A stretch of DNA of 64,000 bases from Spisula solida (lineage: Eukaryota > Mollusca > Bivalvia > Venerida > Mactridae): the NCBI GenBank assembly GCA_947247005.1, contig OX365948.1, positions 14,435,455 through 14,499,454 on the forward strand. The letters are read 5' to 3'. This document shows positions 47,801-55,365 of the stretch, piece after piece. The notes beneath the pieces were generated by a model. The model was not told the DNA's origin and searched no databases. It saw only the letters and a list, made by a program, of their open reading frames with translations. Each line of letters starts with the position of its first letter. Within the stretch, counting starts at the first letter, position 1. The translations under genes were made by a program, and so were the position numbers.

Positions 47801-50800
47801 ATAGGTACGCTTACATTGAAATAGTTACGCTTACATTGAAATAGGTATCTATTACTTCTTCTGACTAAATCTCATAAGTCAGGACAAATTACATGATCAC
47901 CTTCGACAGTCATGCAGCATTCACCAAACTTGTAATTAAGCTTCACCAAATTTGTCAATCGCCCTTTTTTTGACAACTTTCTACGTCTTCCTTATTTGGA
48001 TAATCAATACATTACAGTCATTGAAAATTTTGTTACCACAAAAGTAGAGTATTTTTGTAGTGATTATTCTAGAATTTAACAAATGTTTGTCTGACGGACA
48101 ATTGTATTTATTTTTGACGAGTGAGGAAGCATATTTTTCTGTTATAGCTATTTATGGATACAACTTCTGTCAGGCAGCAAAGAAGGCATTCTTACTGATT
48201 GTTGCTAATGCTTTGAGAGTAGCAGCTATTAACTCTATCGGAGACTTTGTACTCTTCCTAGGAAAATTGTCCACTGTTGCTGTAGTGATGGTTGTAGGAA
48301 ATGAACTAATGCAGGTATTTACTGTTGATTCAAAACTAGCTGACTTACTGTAAACATGAGAGCCCGAATCCCGTGCTAGTGAACTTATATTTGGACTTGA
48401 AGAATAATGAATTTTATGTGTTCAGGCTAAATTAAAATTGATTAGCTTACAATGCTTATAAAATAATTCAAGCTTGTAGTTTTAAAATTTTCAATCTAAT
48501 ACTGAAGTCGTTGAGGGTACCACTATTTGTGAACATGATGTTTTACAACAGTTTATGCATAATTCCCAGACCTACAATATCTACCTCCCTTGTTTGGAAA
48601 TGTCTCCCTTTGTGTTCAATTGTCTCCCTTTGTGTTGAATTGTCTCCCTTTGTGTTCAATTGTCTCCCTTTGTGTTGAATTGTCTCCCTTTGTGCTGAAT
48701 TGTCTCCCTTTGTGTTCAATTGTCTCCCTTTGTGTTCAATTGTCTCCCTTTGTGCTAAATTGTCTCCCTTTGTGCAACTGTTAAATTGAAATTGACTAAC
48801 AACAGAATTTATTACAGTTGATCAATGTATTCCTACTAATATTTTTATTATGAGACAGATTGATTTTGTCACAAAGTTTGTCTGCACGTGTTTTCCTTGA
48901 CCATTGGTCGGATTTCAATGAAACTTCACATAGATATATTTTGTACTTGGTACCAAGCCTTGTTGTGCATATTGTCAAGATTTGTAGGTGAAATATTTAT
49001 TGCTGGAGTAATGGCCCTTTGTGGGAGACATGAGTTTTAATGCATGAACCCTTCTGGTTCACACAAAATTCTGAAACACACCATTTACATGTAAATAATT
49101 GAGCCTAACTATGTGTGTACTTACAGTATCACAGTGATATCAACTATATCTGGGTACCAATCTCTGTTGCTAGCGCTTTAGCATTTGCTATAGCTCACTG
49201 CTTCTTGTTGATATATGAGGTAAGTTTATATATAAATATTTAATGTCAAAGCATGCCACAGACCACCTCAAAATCTAGACCACAATTTCTAGGTCCATTC
49301 TCGCTGTATTGCTCTTATATCATCTCAATTGTAAGACTTACTCTATAATGAGACCTTTTTCAAGTCATGAGGCCAATCAGGGGGTAATGGTCTTATAATG
49401 TAGATTTTACTGCACGTACGGCTTGCCTAAAAGGACCTTCTTTTCGATAAATGCATACTATGCATTCTTTCATTTATCCCATTACCAAGTACTTTGGGGT
49501 CTGTAGTAGCTTTGCCTTATATGCTTGATATTAAATGCTTCCATGACAGTTGAGAAACTTTTAGCCATAAAACAACTACCTGAATATGTGACTATGATTC
49601 TTGGATACCCATATCTGCCATAGATAGAAGACTTTTATTCAGGATCGGTTCAACACATTACATAGTTTGAAATGGGCCAATATGGCCCCTGGACAAACTT
49701 AAGTATGAGGGGCGTTCAATATATAATGTCCATGCCCTATGTATTTTGCTATGACAGTATTTAGAAGAATTCTACGAATACTGTCTGAAAGGTGTTTGTT
49801 TCTATTCTATATCTGAAAAATTACATAGTCTTTCGTCAATAATTAAGTAATTTATTGAACTTAGAAGAGGGTCGACTCGAGTATACTAGCCTTATTGTCA
49901 TTTTAAGCCAAATATGTGTTATCTTTGCAGTTGTGGTTTAGAAAATTAAATGGCAGTATTCATTTAATTGCAACATACCAATCTATAACTTAATCCTTAA
50001 GTTTCCACCAGAACAAAAAATGAACATGAAAGTATGTTTTGTCTACGAGTAAGGCGGTCAAATACAAGGGAGACTACTCGTATTTATACCAAATGATGCT
50101 TGTTGGTTCACGCACCAATAACTTCATATCAATTCTATATTGTTCGCAAATTCTTCCCAGAAGTTATTGTTGATGGCCTACGGCGTACGTCCATGTATAA
50201 TATATCAAAATCCAACCAATAAAACTAATTTAAAATATGAATTTATTTTATTTTGACACCTATTTTTGCGACTTTCAAATGATCTCACTTTGTACAAAAA
50301 TGGCAATCAAGTACAGGAAATCATGTTTTTATGGAAGGTATTTACATTATTCACGGAATAGTAGTTGTGGAATAAGATTATTTCCCGAAATTATTCTCAA
50401 AAAGACACAGTGTCTATTACTGACCCTTAAAAAAGACACCAGAAACAACAATCCGGGAATTAAATTTTATTGAAATTTTCAAGAAATATTGCGGAATGGA
50501 TGATGGTTCTAGAAATGTAAAAAGATTTCCAGATATCAATGAATGTTAAAATTTGTGACCAAAAAGACATTATCTATTGAACACCCCTCGTATCAACAGA
50601 TAAATACATATTAATACATACAGTTCAATGGATATCCGATATTTTAAATAGTTTACAGTGAAGTTACAATGTTAATAAAATGAGGGATGGATCATGGAAC
50701 AATCAGTCAATACAGATATGTTCCAAAAAGTAATGTTTAATCTCTGTTATATCTGGCCCAGCAAACAGTTCTGGCCATCTAGGGATCTACTATACATACT

Positions 50801-51366
50801 TAGTATTTGTTTCCCTGTGAAGTTGTATCATAAGGTTCACAACAGTCTATACTGACTAAATGCCATGGATAAAAACTTGCACGACTTTCTTGAACTGGTG
50901 TATTGATGATGGTTACCATAGAAACATTGAGTGTGACTGTAATGTTATATACTTTCAGATCACCATAGATACCATATTTATATGTTTCTGTGAAGATTGT
51001 GAGAAGAATGATGGTCAAAATCGACCGTACTTCATGAGTACAAATTTAAGGGTGAGTGATTTTATACCTTGTGTTAAGTCATATACCGGTATTATATCAT
51101 ATTTATTATATCACTGTAATGTGGCCATTTATTCTGATATGTCAGAATTATCTTGTATTTTGTCTGAATTAAGGCAATTTTTTACAACCTTATCAAAAAT
51201 AGCAATAATGGAATCATGTTGTTTAATGAGACAAAAACGAGATTTTCAGAGTATAGAATTGTATAAGCCCAACCACTCTATATAGTCATGCATATTAAAG
51301 ATTTATTTAACATTTCAGAGTTTTCTAGATAAATCAGAACAAGAAGACAAGACAACAAGACTGTAG
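26824..51366 (+). CDS. SLC44A1: Choline transporter-like protein (SLC44 family, CTL1-like), complete coding span (19 exons)
   Basis: Multi-pass plasma- and organelle-membrane transporter family for choline and ethanolamine. Spliced product 644 aa (human CTL1 657). The N-terminus MDCCSRTKETK resembles MGCC of CTL1. First TM about 35-57 (VIFLLIFLLFICGIGGVAYF). A large extracellular loop follows with VYGVDSYGNVCNQ (as DSYGNICGQ in CTL1), VFFFDPTYF and paired cysteines (IICIEKCP, NLCLYNITP, NRCIP). Then a run of TM segments and the conserved ADC-like core: YLRWYNIFAMLWISSFVAAC, AGAVSKWYFTR, RYHLGSVAFGS, NAYIEIAIYGYNFCQAAKKA, NALRVAAINSIGDFVLFLGK, and the tail DGQNRPYFMS. Nineteen exons join without a phase error. 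It ends DKTTRL. Orthology to A1 rather than another SLC44 paralogue rests on the N-terminus and loop. Confidence 0.93.
26857..28621 (+). other. SLC44 intron 1, first part: short tandem units, otherwise featureless
   Basis: About 27285-27395 holds four units of roughly 29 bp around 'ccgcttagcgcgcaaaccgc'. The remaining sequence is AT-rich and I see no gene in it. Confidence 0.5.
28622..28714 (-). pseudogene. Chromodomain exon b (W to stop)
   Basis: Second half of the chromodomain, ending with TAA at 28624-28622. The in-frame TAG replaces the highly conserved Trp of the WEP motif, a single G-to-A change. Confidence 0.7.
29664..29837 (-). pseudogene. Chromodomain exon a
   Basis: Lys/Arg-rich leader followed by the first chromodomain strand. 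Donor consensus GTAAGT. The ATG at 29837 is taken as start, but ttttatag just upstream could be an acceptor, so it may be an internal exon. Confidence 0.65.
30974..31125 (+). mobile_element. Fragment of bivalve repeat family B
   Basis: Carries 'aaatctaggtcaagtgcgaa', 'gggtcatgtggggtcaaaaa' and 'cttgtgaacacactagaggc', matching the 145-bp units at 22458-23595. Both ends are missing. Confidence 0.6.
32422..32532 (+). CDS. SLC44A1: SLC44 exon 2 (first TM begins)
   Basis: ASDSEEDVEGEFHGPLENRE, then CRDVIFLLIFLLFICGI. PLENRECRD parallels PLEDRSCTD of human CTL1. Acceptor tttttcag, donor gtgagt, phase 0. Confidence 0.92.
32825..33345. repeat. AT-rich repeat with ATCCGGATA-type palindromes
   Basis: Blocks such as gaatatccgaataaccggtt (about 32835) and tatacggatatccggataat (about 33255) recur on both sides of a less ordered stretch. 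A 27-bp direct repeat (taatataataacatgatgta...) lies just left of it (about 32794-32820) and again at about 37913-37939. Confidence 0.55.
35111..36857 (+). pseudogene. Broken Lys/Arg-rich ORF inside the decayed element
   Basis: Three open segments separated by stops and frameshifts. The N-part is a charged helix with RR-x-AW-x-KQKND-x-EYEELKEAD repeats, the middle part has ELLPELPRRKSATISKL, and the last part has PDREDCSLEPLAVILCCVEAP. The order and spacing suggest one ancestral protein of several hundred residues. I do not recognise a catalytic motif. Confidence 0.45.
36467..36608. mobile_element. 142-bp MITE with perfect 17-bp terminal inverted repeats
   Basis: GTGGTATTCAATATTGA (36467-36483) and its exact complement at 36592-36608. 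Flanks read cctgga and ccctgg. A CCAATCA motif lies inside. Inserted in the decayed 4.6-kb element. Confidence 0.7.
38156..38298 (+). CDS. SLC44A1: SLC44 exon 3 (end of TM1, first loop)
   Basis: GGVAYFGVTQGNPYRLVYG, then VDSYGNVCNQDNEFIPNVN. Acceptor gttttacag, donor gtaagt, phase 2. Confidence 0.93.
38560..38787 (+). CDS. SLC44A1: SLC44 exon 4 (extracellular loop)
   Basis: NVFFFDPTYFTTLLP to CPATPVPK, with the loop cysteines of the family. The frame stays open past the chosen donor (gtatgt at 38788) to a TGA at 38837-38839. The donor is preferred because the next exon then continues in phase into FNRCIPES. Confidence 0.9.
39406..39520 (+). CDS. SLC44A1: SLC44 exon 5
   Basis: VSIFNRCIPESVLDVAKTM, then TNSFTSVLGNGYLGSNFPE. 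Aligns with FFHRCAPVN of CTL1. Acceptor gattttcag, donor gtaagg, phase 0. Confidence 0.9.
39653..40743. repeat. 43-bp minisatellite, about 25 copies, SLC44 intron 5
   Basis: Unit cttcacttggtgacaatgtt + tatggacaaactatcttagc + cat, exact 43-bp period. Main variants are caatg/cattg and ctatc/ctttc. One interruption at about 40252-40275 repeats flanking text (gattatcatctgacta). Its right edge meets the LINE insertion at about 40740. Confidence 0.95.
40745..41420 (-). pseudogene. LINE fragment (RT C-terminal region), antisense, just before SLC44 exon 6
   Basis: Minus strand: DLSSCPRDVKATCYKSLVRP, LEYISSIWDPYTRTHINKIE, VQRRAARFCTGDY. Then, after a frameshift near 41175, MMKDLDWVPLEARRQHTKAA, IMYRIVNNLVDVQ and FFPSDIRIWNNLP. 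This is the CR1/Jockey-type C-terminal region. Both ends are truncated or decayed. Confidence 0.8.
41457..41629 (+). CDS. SLC44A1: SLC44 exon 6 (TM2-TM3)
   Basis: KVISDLKNSWIEIGYLAALS, then two hydrophobic helices (VGVAFVIVLMMRFLAAIIVW; TLVVGVMVFSCAATVYCW). Acceptor tatttcag, donor gtaagt, phase 2. Confidence 0.92.
42471..42591 (+). CDS. SLC44A1: SLC44 exon 7
   Basis: YSWYVLSQTFDNLPENQQTE, then EAEHSVFTWLIYAAIVTVVT. Acceptor attaccag, donor gtatgt, phase 0. Confidence 0.88.
42640..42860 (-). mobile_element. tRNA-derived SINE with mollusc body, minus strand
   Basis: On the minus strand a tRNA-like head has gcgggcgtggtccagtgcgc (A box region) and ccaggtttgattcccggt (B box). It runs into the body gagaagttactgg, agttagtactgg, aaaactggttagg, ending near gtgttaag. 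It is not a functional tRNA because the acceptor stem does not pair. Confidence 0.75.
43321..43368 (+). CDS. SLC44A1: SLC44 exon 8
   Basis: IILSLILLVLRSRIAL, a membrane helix ending in R-x-RIAL as in CTL1 (MRKRVALTIAL). Acceptor ttttttccag, donor gtaagt, phase 0. Confidence 0.9.
43841..43912 (+). CDS. SLC44A1: SLC44 exon 9
   Basis: VVQLYKEAGKAIQCLPCMLFLPFW. KEAGKAI matches the KEA-AV/KEASRAVG helix of the family. Acceptor atcctccag, donor gtaagt, phase 0. Confidence 0.92.
43950..44062 (+). mobile_element. 3' fragment of bivalve repeat family A
   Basis: gaaggtcaatgtcactgtga, then actatttggctgttatggag and catgttttacctacgtctct tgtt, colinear with the last 110 bp of the element at 7931-8482. 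Confidence 0.6.
44456..44522 (+). CDS. SLC44A1: SLC44 exon 10
   Basis: TLIIMIAFVGGLCLIATFIE, then TS. Membrane helix followed by a split Gly. Acceptor tattccag, donor gtaaag, phase 1. Confidence 0.9.
44987..45045 (+). CDS. SLC44A1: SLC44 exon 11
   Basis: GLPVVKSNGHVKFVMEDFWV, the polar loop (GSPVQNEQGFVEFK in CTL1). Acceptor attttcag, donor gtaagc, phase 0. Confidence 0.9.
45632..45738 (+). CDS. SLC44A1: SLC44 exon 12 (conserved core)
   Basis: YLRWYNIFAMLWISSFVAAC, then QDIVVAGAVSKWYFTR. The WYxxxxxLWISxF and VAGAVxxWYFTR blocks are diagnostic for the SLC44 family. Acceptor tatatttcag, donor gtaagt, phase 2. Confidence 0.96.
45999..46097. repeat. Direct duplication around 'acattcaagatgtctgacta'
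   Basis: Two copies of 'acattcaagatgtctgacta ggagctaa/tc' about 45 bp apart in SLC44 intron 12, with related tails (catggaat / cgtggaat). Confidence 0.75.
46252..46305 (+). CDS. SLC44A1: SLC44 exon 13
   Basis: DKKKLGFPILKSIKYLL with split Arg codons at both ends ([20 protein letters not shown] in CTL1). Acceptor tttttcag, donor gtaagc. Confidence 0.92.
   Translation, partial: RQEKAWISNSKIYQIFA
46909..46995 (+). CDS. SLC44A1: SLC44 exon 14
   Basis: YHLGSVAFGSFIIALVKLAR, then LILGYIQA. RYHLGS-AFGS is a family signature. Acceptor tacttcag, donor gtaaga, phase 2. Confidence 0.96.
47669..47784 (+). CDS. SLC44A1: SLC44 exon 15 (donor followed by tandem copies of itself)
   Basis: LQNKAGKVVDFILKCLQFCL, then WCFERFLKYLNRNAYIEI. 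Only the first of four tandem donor-like sites (atag|gtaggc at 47785) gives the full protein. Later donors would read GRLTLK and then TAG. Confidence 0.92.
47768..47847 (+). repeat. 20-bp tandem repeat spanning the SLC44 exon 15 splice donor, four copies
   Basis: Units cgcttacattgaaataggta at 47768, 47788, 47808 and 47828. Copies 1, 2 and 4 keep an ag|gta donor. Copy 3 has atagtta and has lost the GT. The first 17 nt of unit 1 are coding (NAYIEI). Confidence 0.95.
48148..48314 (+). CDS. SLC44A1: SLC44 exon 16
   Basis: IYGYNFCQAAKKAFLLIVAN, ALRVAAINSIGDFVLFLGK, then LSTVAVVMVVGNELMQ. NFC-A-KAF, ALRVA and GDFVLFLGK are the strongest family blocks. Acceptor ctgttatag, donor gtattt, phase 0. Confidence 0.96.
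48596..48776. repeat. 20-bp minisatellite, nine copies, SLC44 intron 16
   Basis: Unit tgtctccctttgtgttcaat with variants gttgaat, gctgaat and gctaaat. Pyrimidine-rich on the plus strand. Confidence 0.93.
49127..49219 (+). CDS. SLC44A1: SLC44 exon 17
   Basis: YHSDINYIWVPISVASALAF, then AIAHCFLLIYE (VAHCFLSIYE in CTL1). 31 codons, acceptor ttacag, donor gtaagt, phase 0. Confidence 0.95.
49706..50590. mobile_element. Mariner-like non-autonomous element, SLC44 intron 17
   Basis: Left end TGAGGGGCGTTCAATATATA and right end (minus strand) CGAGGGGTGTTCAATAGATA are imperfect inverted repeats extending over about 26 bp to aatgtc. TA flanks both ends (49704-49705, 50591-50592). GAGGGG-GTTCAA is the usual mariner terminus. 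885 bp with no transposase reading frame. Confidence 0.7.
50959..51051 (+). CDS. SLC44A1: SLC44 exon 18
   Basis: ITIDTIFICFCEDCEKNDGQ, then NRPYFMSTNLR. The DTIFxCFxED helix and RPYFMS tail are family hallmarks. Acceptor actttcag, donor gtgagt, phase 0. Confidence 0.95.
51319..51366 (+). CDS. SLC44A1: SLC44 exon 19 (C-terminus)
   Basis: SFLDKSEQEDKTTRL and TAG. Acceptor catttcag. AATAAA occurs at once (51368) and again at 52552; the later one gives a more usual 3' UTR. Confidence 0.88.
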   Translation, partial: SFLDKSEQEDKTTRL

Positions 51367-51903
51367 AAATAAAAATGGCTGATGAATTTACCCTAATACA
51401 TATTGCATAAATGCTGGTTTATCAAGGGCATATCCACACTCAATGTATCTTAACCATATACATGTAGTAAGATATTCACAGATGCTCAGACTAGTGTACA
51501 ATGTATTTCTGTTGTTAACAGGCAATTACTTAAAATCATATGCATAAACTATTAAATATTGTAAAGTACTAAATGGAACATGTGTCGTATAATATTAAAT
51601 TATGTCCTTTCATATTGAATGCAACCTGTCATAAAACCATAAATGTTTTAAGAGTCATAAGAACTATCTTCGTATTGACATGCATTGGAATTGTCTTAAG
51701 TTCACTGTGTGTTTGTTAATATTGATTGATTGTTATGTTTTCAAGTTTGTATTGTTACTCTGTTATTATTTACCTATCAAAGTCCGTCCATGTCTTGTTC
51801 TTGTTAATCATGTTTTGTAATTCCATTGTTTTCCAATCATTACCCTAAGCACCATGCCATCTGTGTGTACAGTGAGTGTAATACTTGTGTAATACATATA
51901 CAT

Positions 51904-52125
51904 CTGCCTTGATGATCAAGTTGTAGGGCGTCTGCTTCCAATACAAGAGGTCTCCGAGTCGATCCCAGGCCACGACATACCAGTCATTAAATATGGTACT
52001 GGTATATCTCCCTTGCTTGATGCTCAACATAGTTCCTACTGGCTCACCCCGTGTCAGGATAATATGACTGGGTAGTCTCCGTATGTCTGAAATACTGTTG
52101 GCCACTGGGACTATATTCAACAATA
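51904..52125 (+). mobile_element. tRNA-derived SINE in the SLC44 3' flank
   Basis: The head tgccttgatgatcaagttgt (A-box-like) with gagtcgatcccaggcc (B-box-like) is followed by the body tggtactggtatatctccct and ttgactgggtagtct-like text. This is the longest of three plus-strand copies in the window (20341, 21486). Confidence 0.7.
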
Positions 52126-52214
52126 TTTAATACTCATGTACTGTATTTGTTTTGAAGCAATGTGACATCACTTATTTCCATAATATTAATACATTTACTT
52201 CAGCATTTCAAATA

Positions 52215-52475
52215 TAGGTATAACCCGTTATAGCACAGACATCGAAATGTTTTGTGTTACAATGTATTATAGCACAGACATCTTGTAACTATGATGAAAT
52301 GTTTTGTGCAGCATCGTATTATAGCACAGACATCTTGTAACTATGATGAAATGTTTTGTGCAGCATCGTATTATAGCACAGACATCTTGTAACTATGATG
52401 AAATGTTTTGTGACAATGTATTGTAGCACGGATATTTTGTGACTTGTAACCATGATGAAATGTTTTGTTTTGCGG
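52215..52475. repeat. 52-bp tandem repeat, about five eroded copies
   Basis: tatagcacagacatcttgta + actatgatgaaatgttttgt + gcagcatcgtat. The middle copies are near-identical; the outer ones have deletions. Confidence 0.85.
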
Positions 52476-53055
52476 TCTAAATACATATGCATGTTTTCAT
52501 TTTAACTGCCATATTGTATATTTGTCCAGAAAAATAGTTCTATTTATTCAAAATAAAGTTTATTTAAGCTATAGCTTGCTATTAGGTTATCTAACATTGT
52601 TCTGTACAATATAGAAACATAATTGGACGATTACCTAGAAAACAATACACATAGCACGGAACACTACAGGCATCAATTAGATACCTAATCAAAACATTAC
52701 ATCTCGTTAAACCCTCTAATAACGACTGATATTTGAATGTTGCTTATGTAACCACACAAGCAAGTTAGCCTGGTCTCTTGTATGAGCATTATGTTCCTGT
52801 TGATAAATTGTTGATATTTAACTTTGGCCTATGTATTCATACCTAGGGAAGTAATATGGATTAATTATACCTCACTTTTTTCAACAATGCTAAACTCTCA
52901 TGTCTCAAAGGCATTTCCAGCCCATTTGACATGTGATCGACATGACATTTTGAATTTCACGCAAGGGCAAGTACACTGTGGACATACCATGTGACAAAAT
53001 GCTGTGTGGGTGGGCTCAAAACGGGTGAAAATCGCTCGACTCAGGTAACATTTTT

Positions 53056-53340
53056 ATGCCCCCGTATCGATAGATCGGGAGGCATATAGTGATTCACCTG
53101 TCCGTCCGTTCGTTTGTTCGTTCGTCCGTCCTGGTTAACCCAAATTGACCGTTTCTTCTAGCATCATTATGGCTTGCTACAAAGCTTCCAAACTTGCATG
53201 GATGTTGTATATGAACACTCTCCACACACCTGTATCACCTGACCCCATTTTGACCTTCACCTTCACCTAATTTTGGACTTAGACTTATTTATGGACAAGG
53301 CTTCCACAGGGGGCATAAGCGTTTATTGAACGCAGTCTTG
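53056..53340 (+). mobile_element. Bivalve repeat (family C) inserted in one palindrome arm
   Basis: Starts ATGCCCCCGTATCGATAG after T5 and ends with hairpin GCGTT-TATTG-AACGC (53319-53333), then cagtcttg and TT. The right arm has the uninterrupted site (aacatttttcc on the minus strand, about 57288-57298), so the boundaries and the T-run target are directly visible. Confidence 0.85.
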
Positions 53341-54029
53341 TTCCTTTTTATTTTCTTATTACTGGATGAATTTTCATGAAACAAAGACGAGAGCCGTCTC
53401 CTTGGCGAGATACACATTGTGCAGTTTCAAATATGTACCAAAATCCCTTTATTTTCTCAGAAAGTGCAACCGCACATTTCCAAAACTGAAAGCGTAATGC
53501 TGTGTTGGTGAGGAAAACATATAAAAATGCCAAAATGTGTGGTTCTTCACATTTTCTATTGATTATGTGGACAAACTATCGTGCGAGGCGTTGTATTTTA
53601 CGTTTATACGACTAGAGAGACACTTGTTTTGTCAATGTATGCTTGTATTCGAGACATTTTTTTAAAAACAACAAAATGCTGTGTGTGTGAGCTATTTCAG
53701 AAATGCTGTGTGTGTGAGCAGTTTCAGAAATAATGCGTATAATGAATATATTTCTCTTCTCCCTCACTCGATATTAATTGGTAACATATACTTAATACAT
53801 TAGTTAATGCATTGCTACTTATTGCATATATTTTCCTAGCCAGGTCATGGTTTCTCATTAAACCCATCCAATTCTGTTTCCTTCAGCAAAACTTATTCTT
53901 CCCATTCATGCCCTTGTAAACTTTTTTTACGGACAGCAGCTTTGTCATTTAGCTCTATTACAGCATAGTTTTCAAATGGCCTGTTGATTTATGATAGTTT
54001 TGCTCTATTTTCAGGACCATTCTTTCGAT

Positions 54030-54222
54030 TCAAGCCAGGTCAAGAATAACGGGGCGAAAACGCGAAGAAACTTTGTCTAAAAGCCGTATTTTTGTCCTCC
54101 GATGTTCATTATGTGGTTTTTCGGAACAAGCCCATAGAAAAGACTACAAGTTATGGCCAACCACTAGAAAGAGCATTGTCGGGAACAGCGACTCGCATTT
54201 GATGTTCATATGTCAAAACTAA
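54030..54222 (+). pseudogene. Possible gene-derived fragment in the palindrome arms (mirrored at 56446-56640)
   Basis: After a good acceptor (ctctattttcag, 54014) the frame reads LSIQARSRITGRKREETLSK, then CSLCGFSEQAHRKDYKLWPT and TRKSIVGNSDSHLMFICQN. The minus-strand copy (56679-56446) keeps the same protein with few changes. The pattern of change (mostly tolerated substitutions, a Cys-Leu-Cys pair, an acceptor) looks exon-like. I do not recognise the protein. Confidence 0.35.
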
Positions 54223-54648
54223 CCAAAGTTCAAATACAAAGATATCTTTCTGCTTAAGTACTTGTTTGTTTTGTTTATCACTGCTAACTTGTTTACATGT
54301 GCGAGGGGTGATCCAGAATTACGTGGACATTTGCTCTTAAAAGTTTATTTTATGCCAGCTTGGAATGGATGAAATTTGGTACACTTTTGCAATAAATATC
54401 AATATTACATCGTATACAGATGTGTCGGGGATAATGTTGCAATGAGTGGACACATTGCTACACACAGTTCATCATCGTCCCACACATGTGGCAGATTTGG
54501 AAAGGTGTATAAACACCAAAGAAGTCTTAAACCTAGGTCCCACTGAGGAATTCGTCATGGGCGATAAGGAATAACACAGTTTCCCCGTTGGTTCCCGACG
54601 ATTTTTGTAGAACCTGTCCACGAAGCTCCTAGTTGTCATTGGGACCGA

Positions 54649-55116
54649 TGTATTACTTCGGAAACACATCGGGAGATCTCACTATGCCTCCCAGTAACAC
54701 AAAGAAGCATATCCGATAAATATAAACGAATATTCGGGGATTAAATCCCAATATCTCAATCGGTAGTACATCACCGATGCAGTTGGTGATTTACTACCGA
54801 TTAAAAAATCGGGATGTTCCCCCGATGTCTGAGTGATGTTCCCCGATGTCTGAGAGAGGTACCAGATGTCTCGAGGACTTGCGATTTCATGTCGGGAATA
54901 TCCGGGTTGGCATCCCCGAATCTCAGGAATATCTCGGGGAGGCATACCCAAGGTACCCAGATTCTCTGGGAATGGGGCATCCCAGTGAATTATCCGAGAC
55001 ATGATGAAATATTGGGATTTAATCCCTGAATATTCGTTTTATTTATTGGAGATGCTTCTGGAGGGGGGGGGGGTACCGGGAGGCATCAGGAGAACTCCCG
55101 ATTCACAGCGTAATAC
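54649..55116. mobile_element. Fold-back element inserted in the left palindrome arm
   Basis: Ends tgtattac...atcgggag (left) and, inverted, tgtattac...atcgggag (right). Inner arms gaatattcggggattaaatc / gatttaatccctgaatattc and atgcctccc / gggaggcat pair over about 90 bp. No coding capacity. The equivalent sequence is absent from the right arm. Confidence 0.65.
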
Positions 55117-55199
55117 ACATAACCGATTTAGAAATGCAACAATTTTTGGGGTGGGTATTTTTGTATGAATTATGATTTAAAATTTGTATAAATCAATAA

Positions 55200-55365
55200 G
55201 TGGGACGCGCGTCGTATGACTGGTATGACTTGCACATCATTTCTTCCTCCTCCCTTGAGGGTTCCAGTCAAGGGATTAGCGGACAATGTTGTTGGGGGCC
55301 TTCCGGAGGGTATGGCCAATCCATCGCCGTTTTCGCTTCTTTATTGTCATGGTAATTGGTTTGTT
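55200..55365 (-). pseudogene. LINE endonuclease-RT C-terminal fragment, minus strand
   Basis: Minus strand reads TIKKRKRRWIGHTLRKAPNN, then IVR, stop, SLDWNPQG. RRWxxxIGHxLRK-PNNI-R-ALDWNPQGKR is the tail of a widespread RTE/L1-like ORF2. It sits in the unpaired centre of the palindrome. Confidence 0.7.

Noticed and set aside
48590..48784. 64-aa frame rich in SLCVQLSPFVLN-type repeats
   Set aside because: A direct product of the 20-bp minisatellite in SLC44 intron 16, with no splice link to the gene.
53348..53533. 61-aa frame on the minus strand with a near-identical partner at 57097-57282
   Set aside because: Identity comes from the inverted repeat. No protein-like motif or splice context, so not called as a gene.
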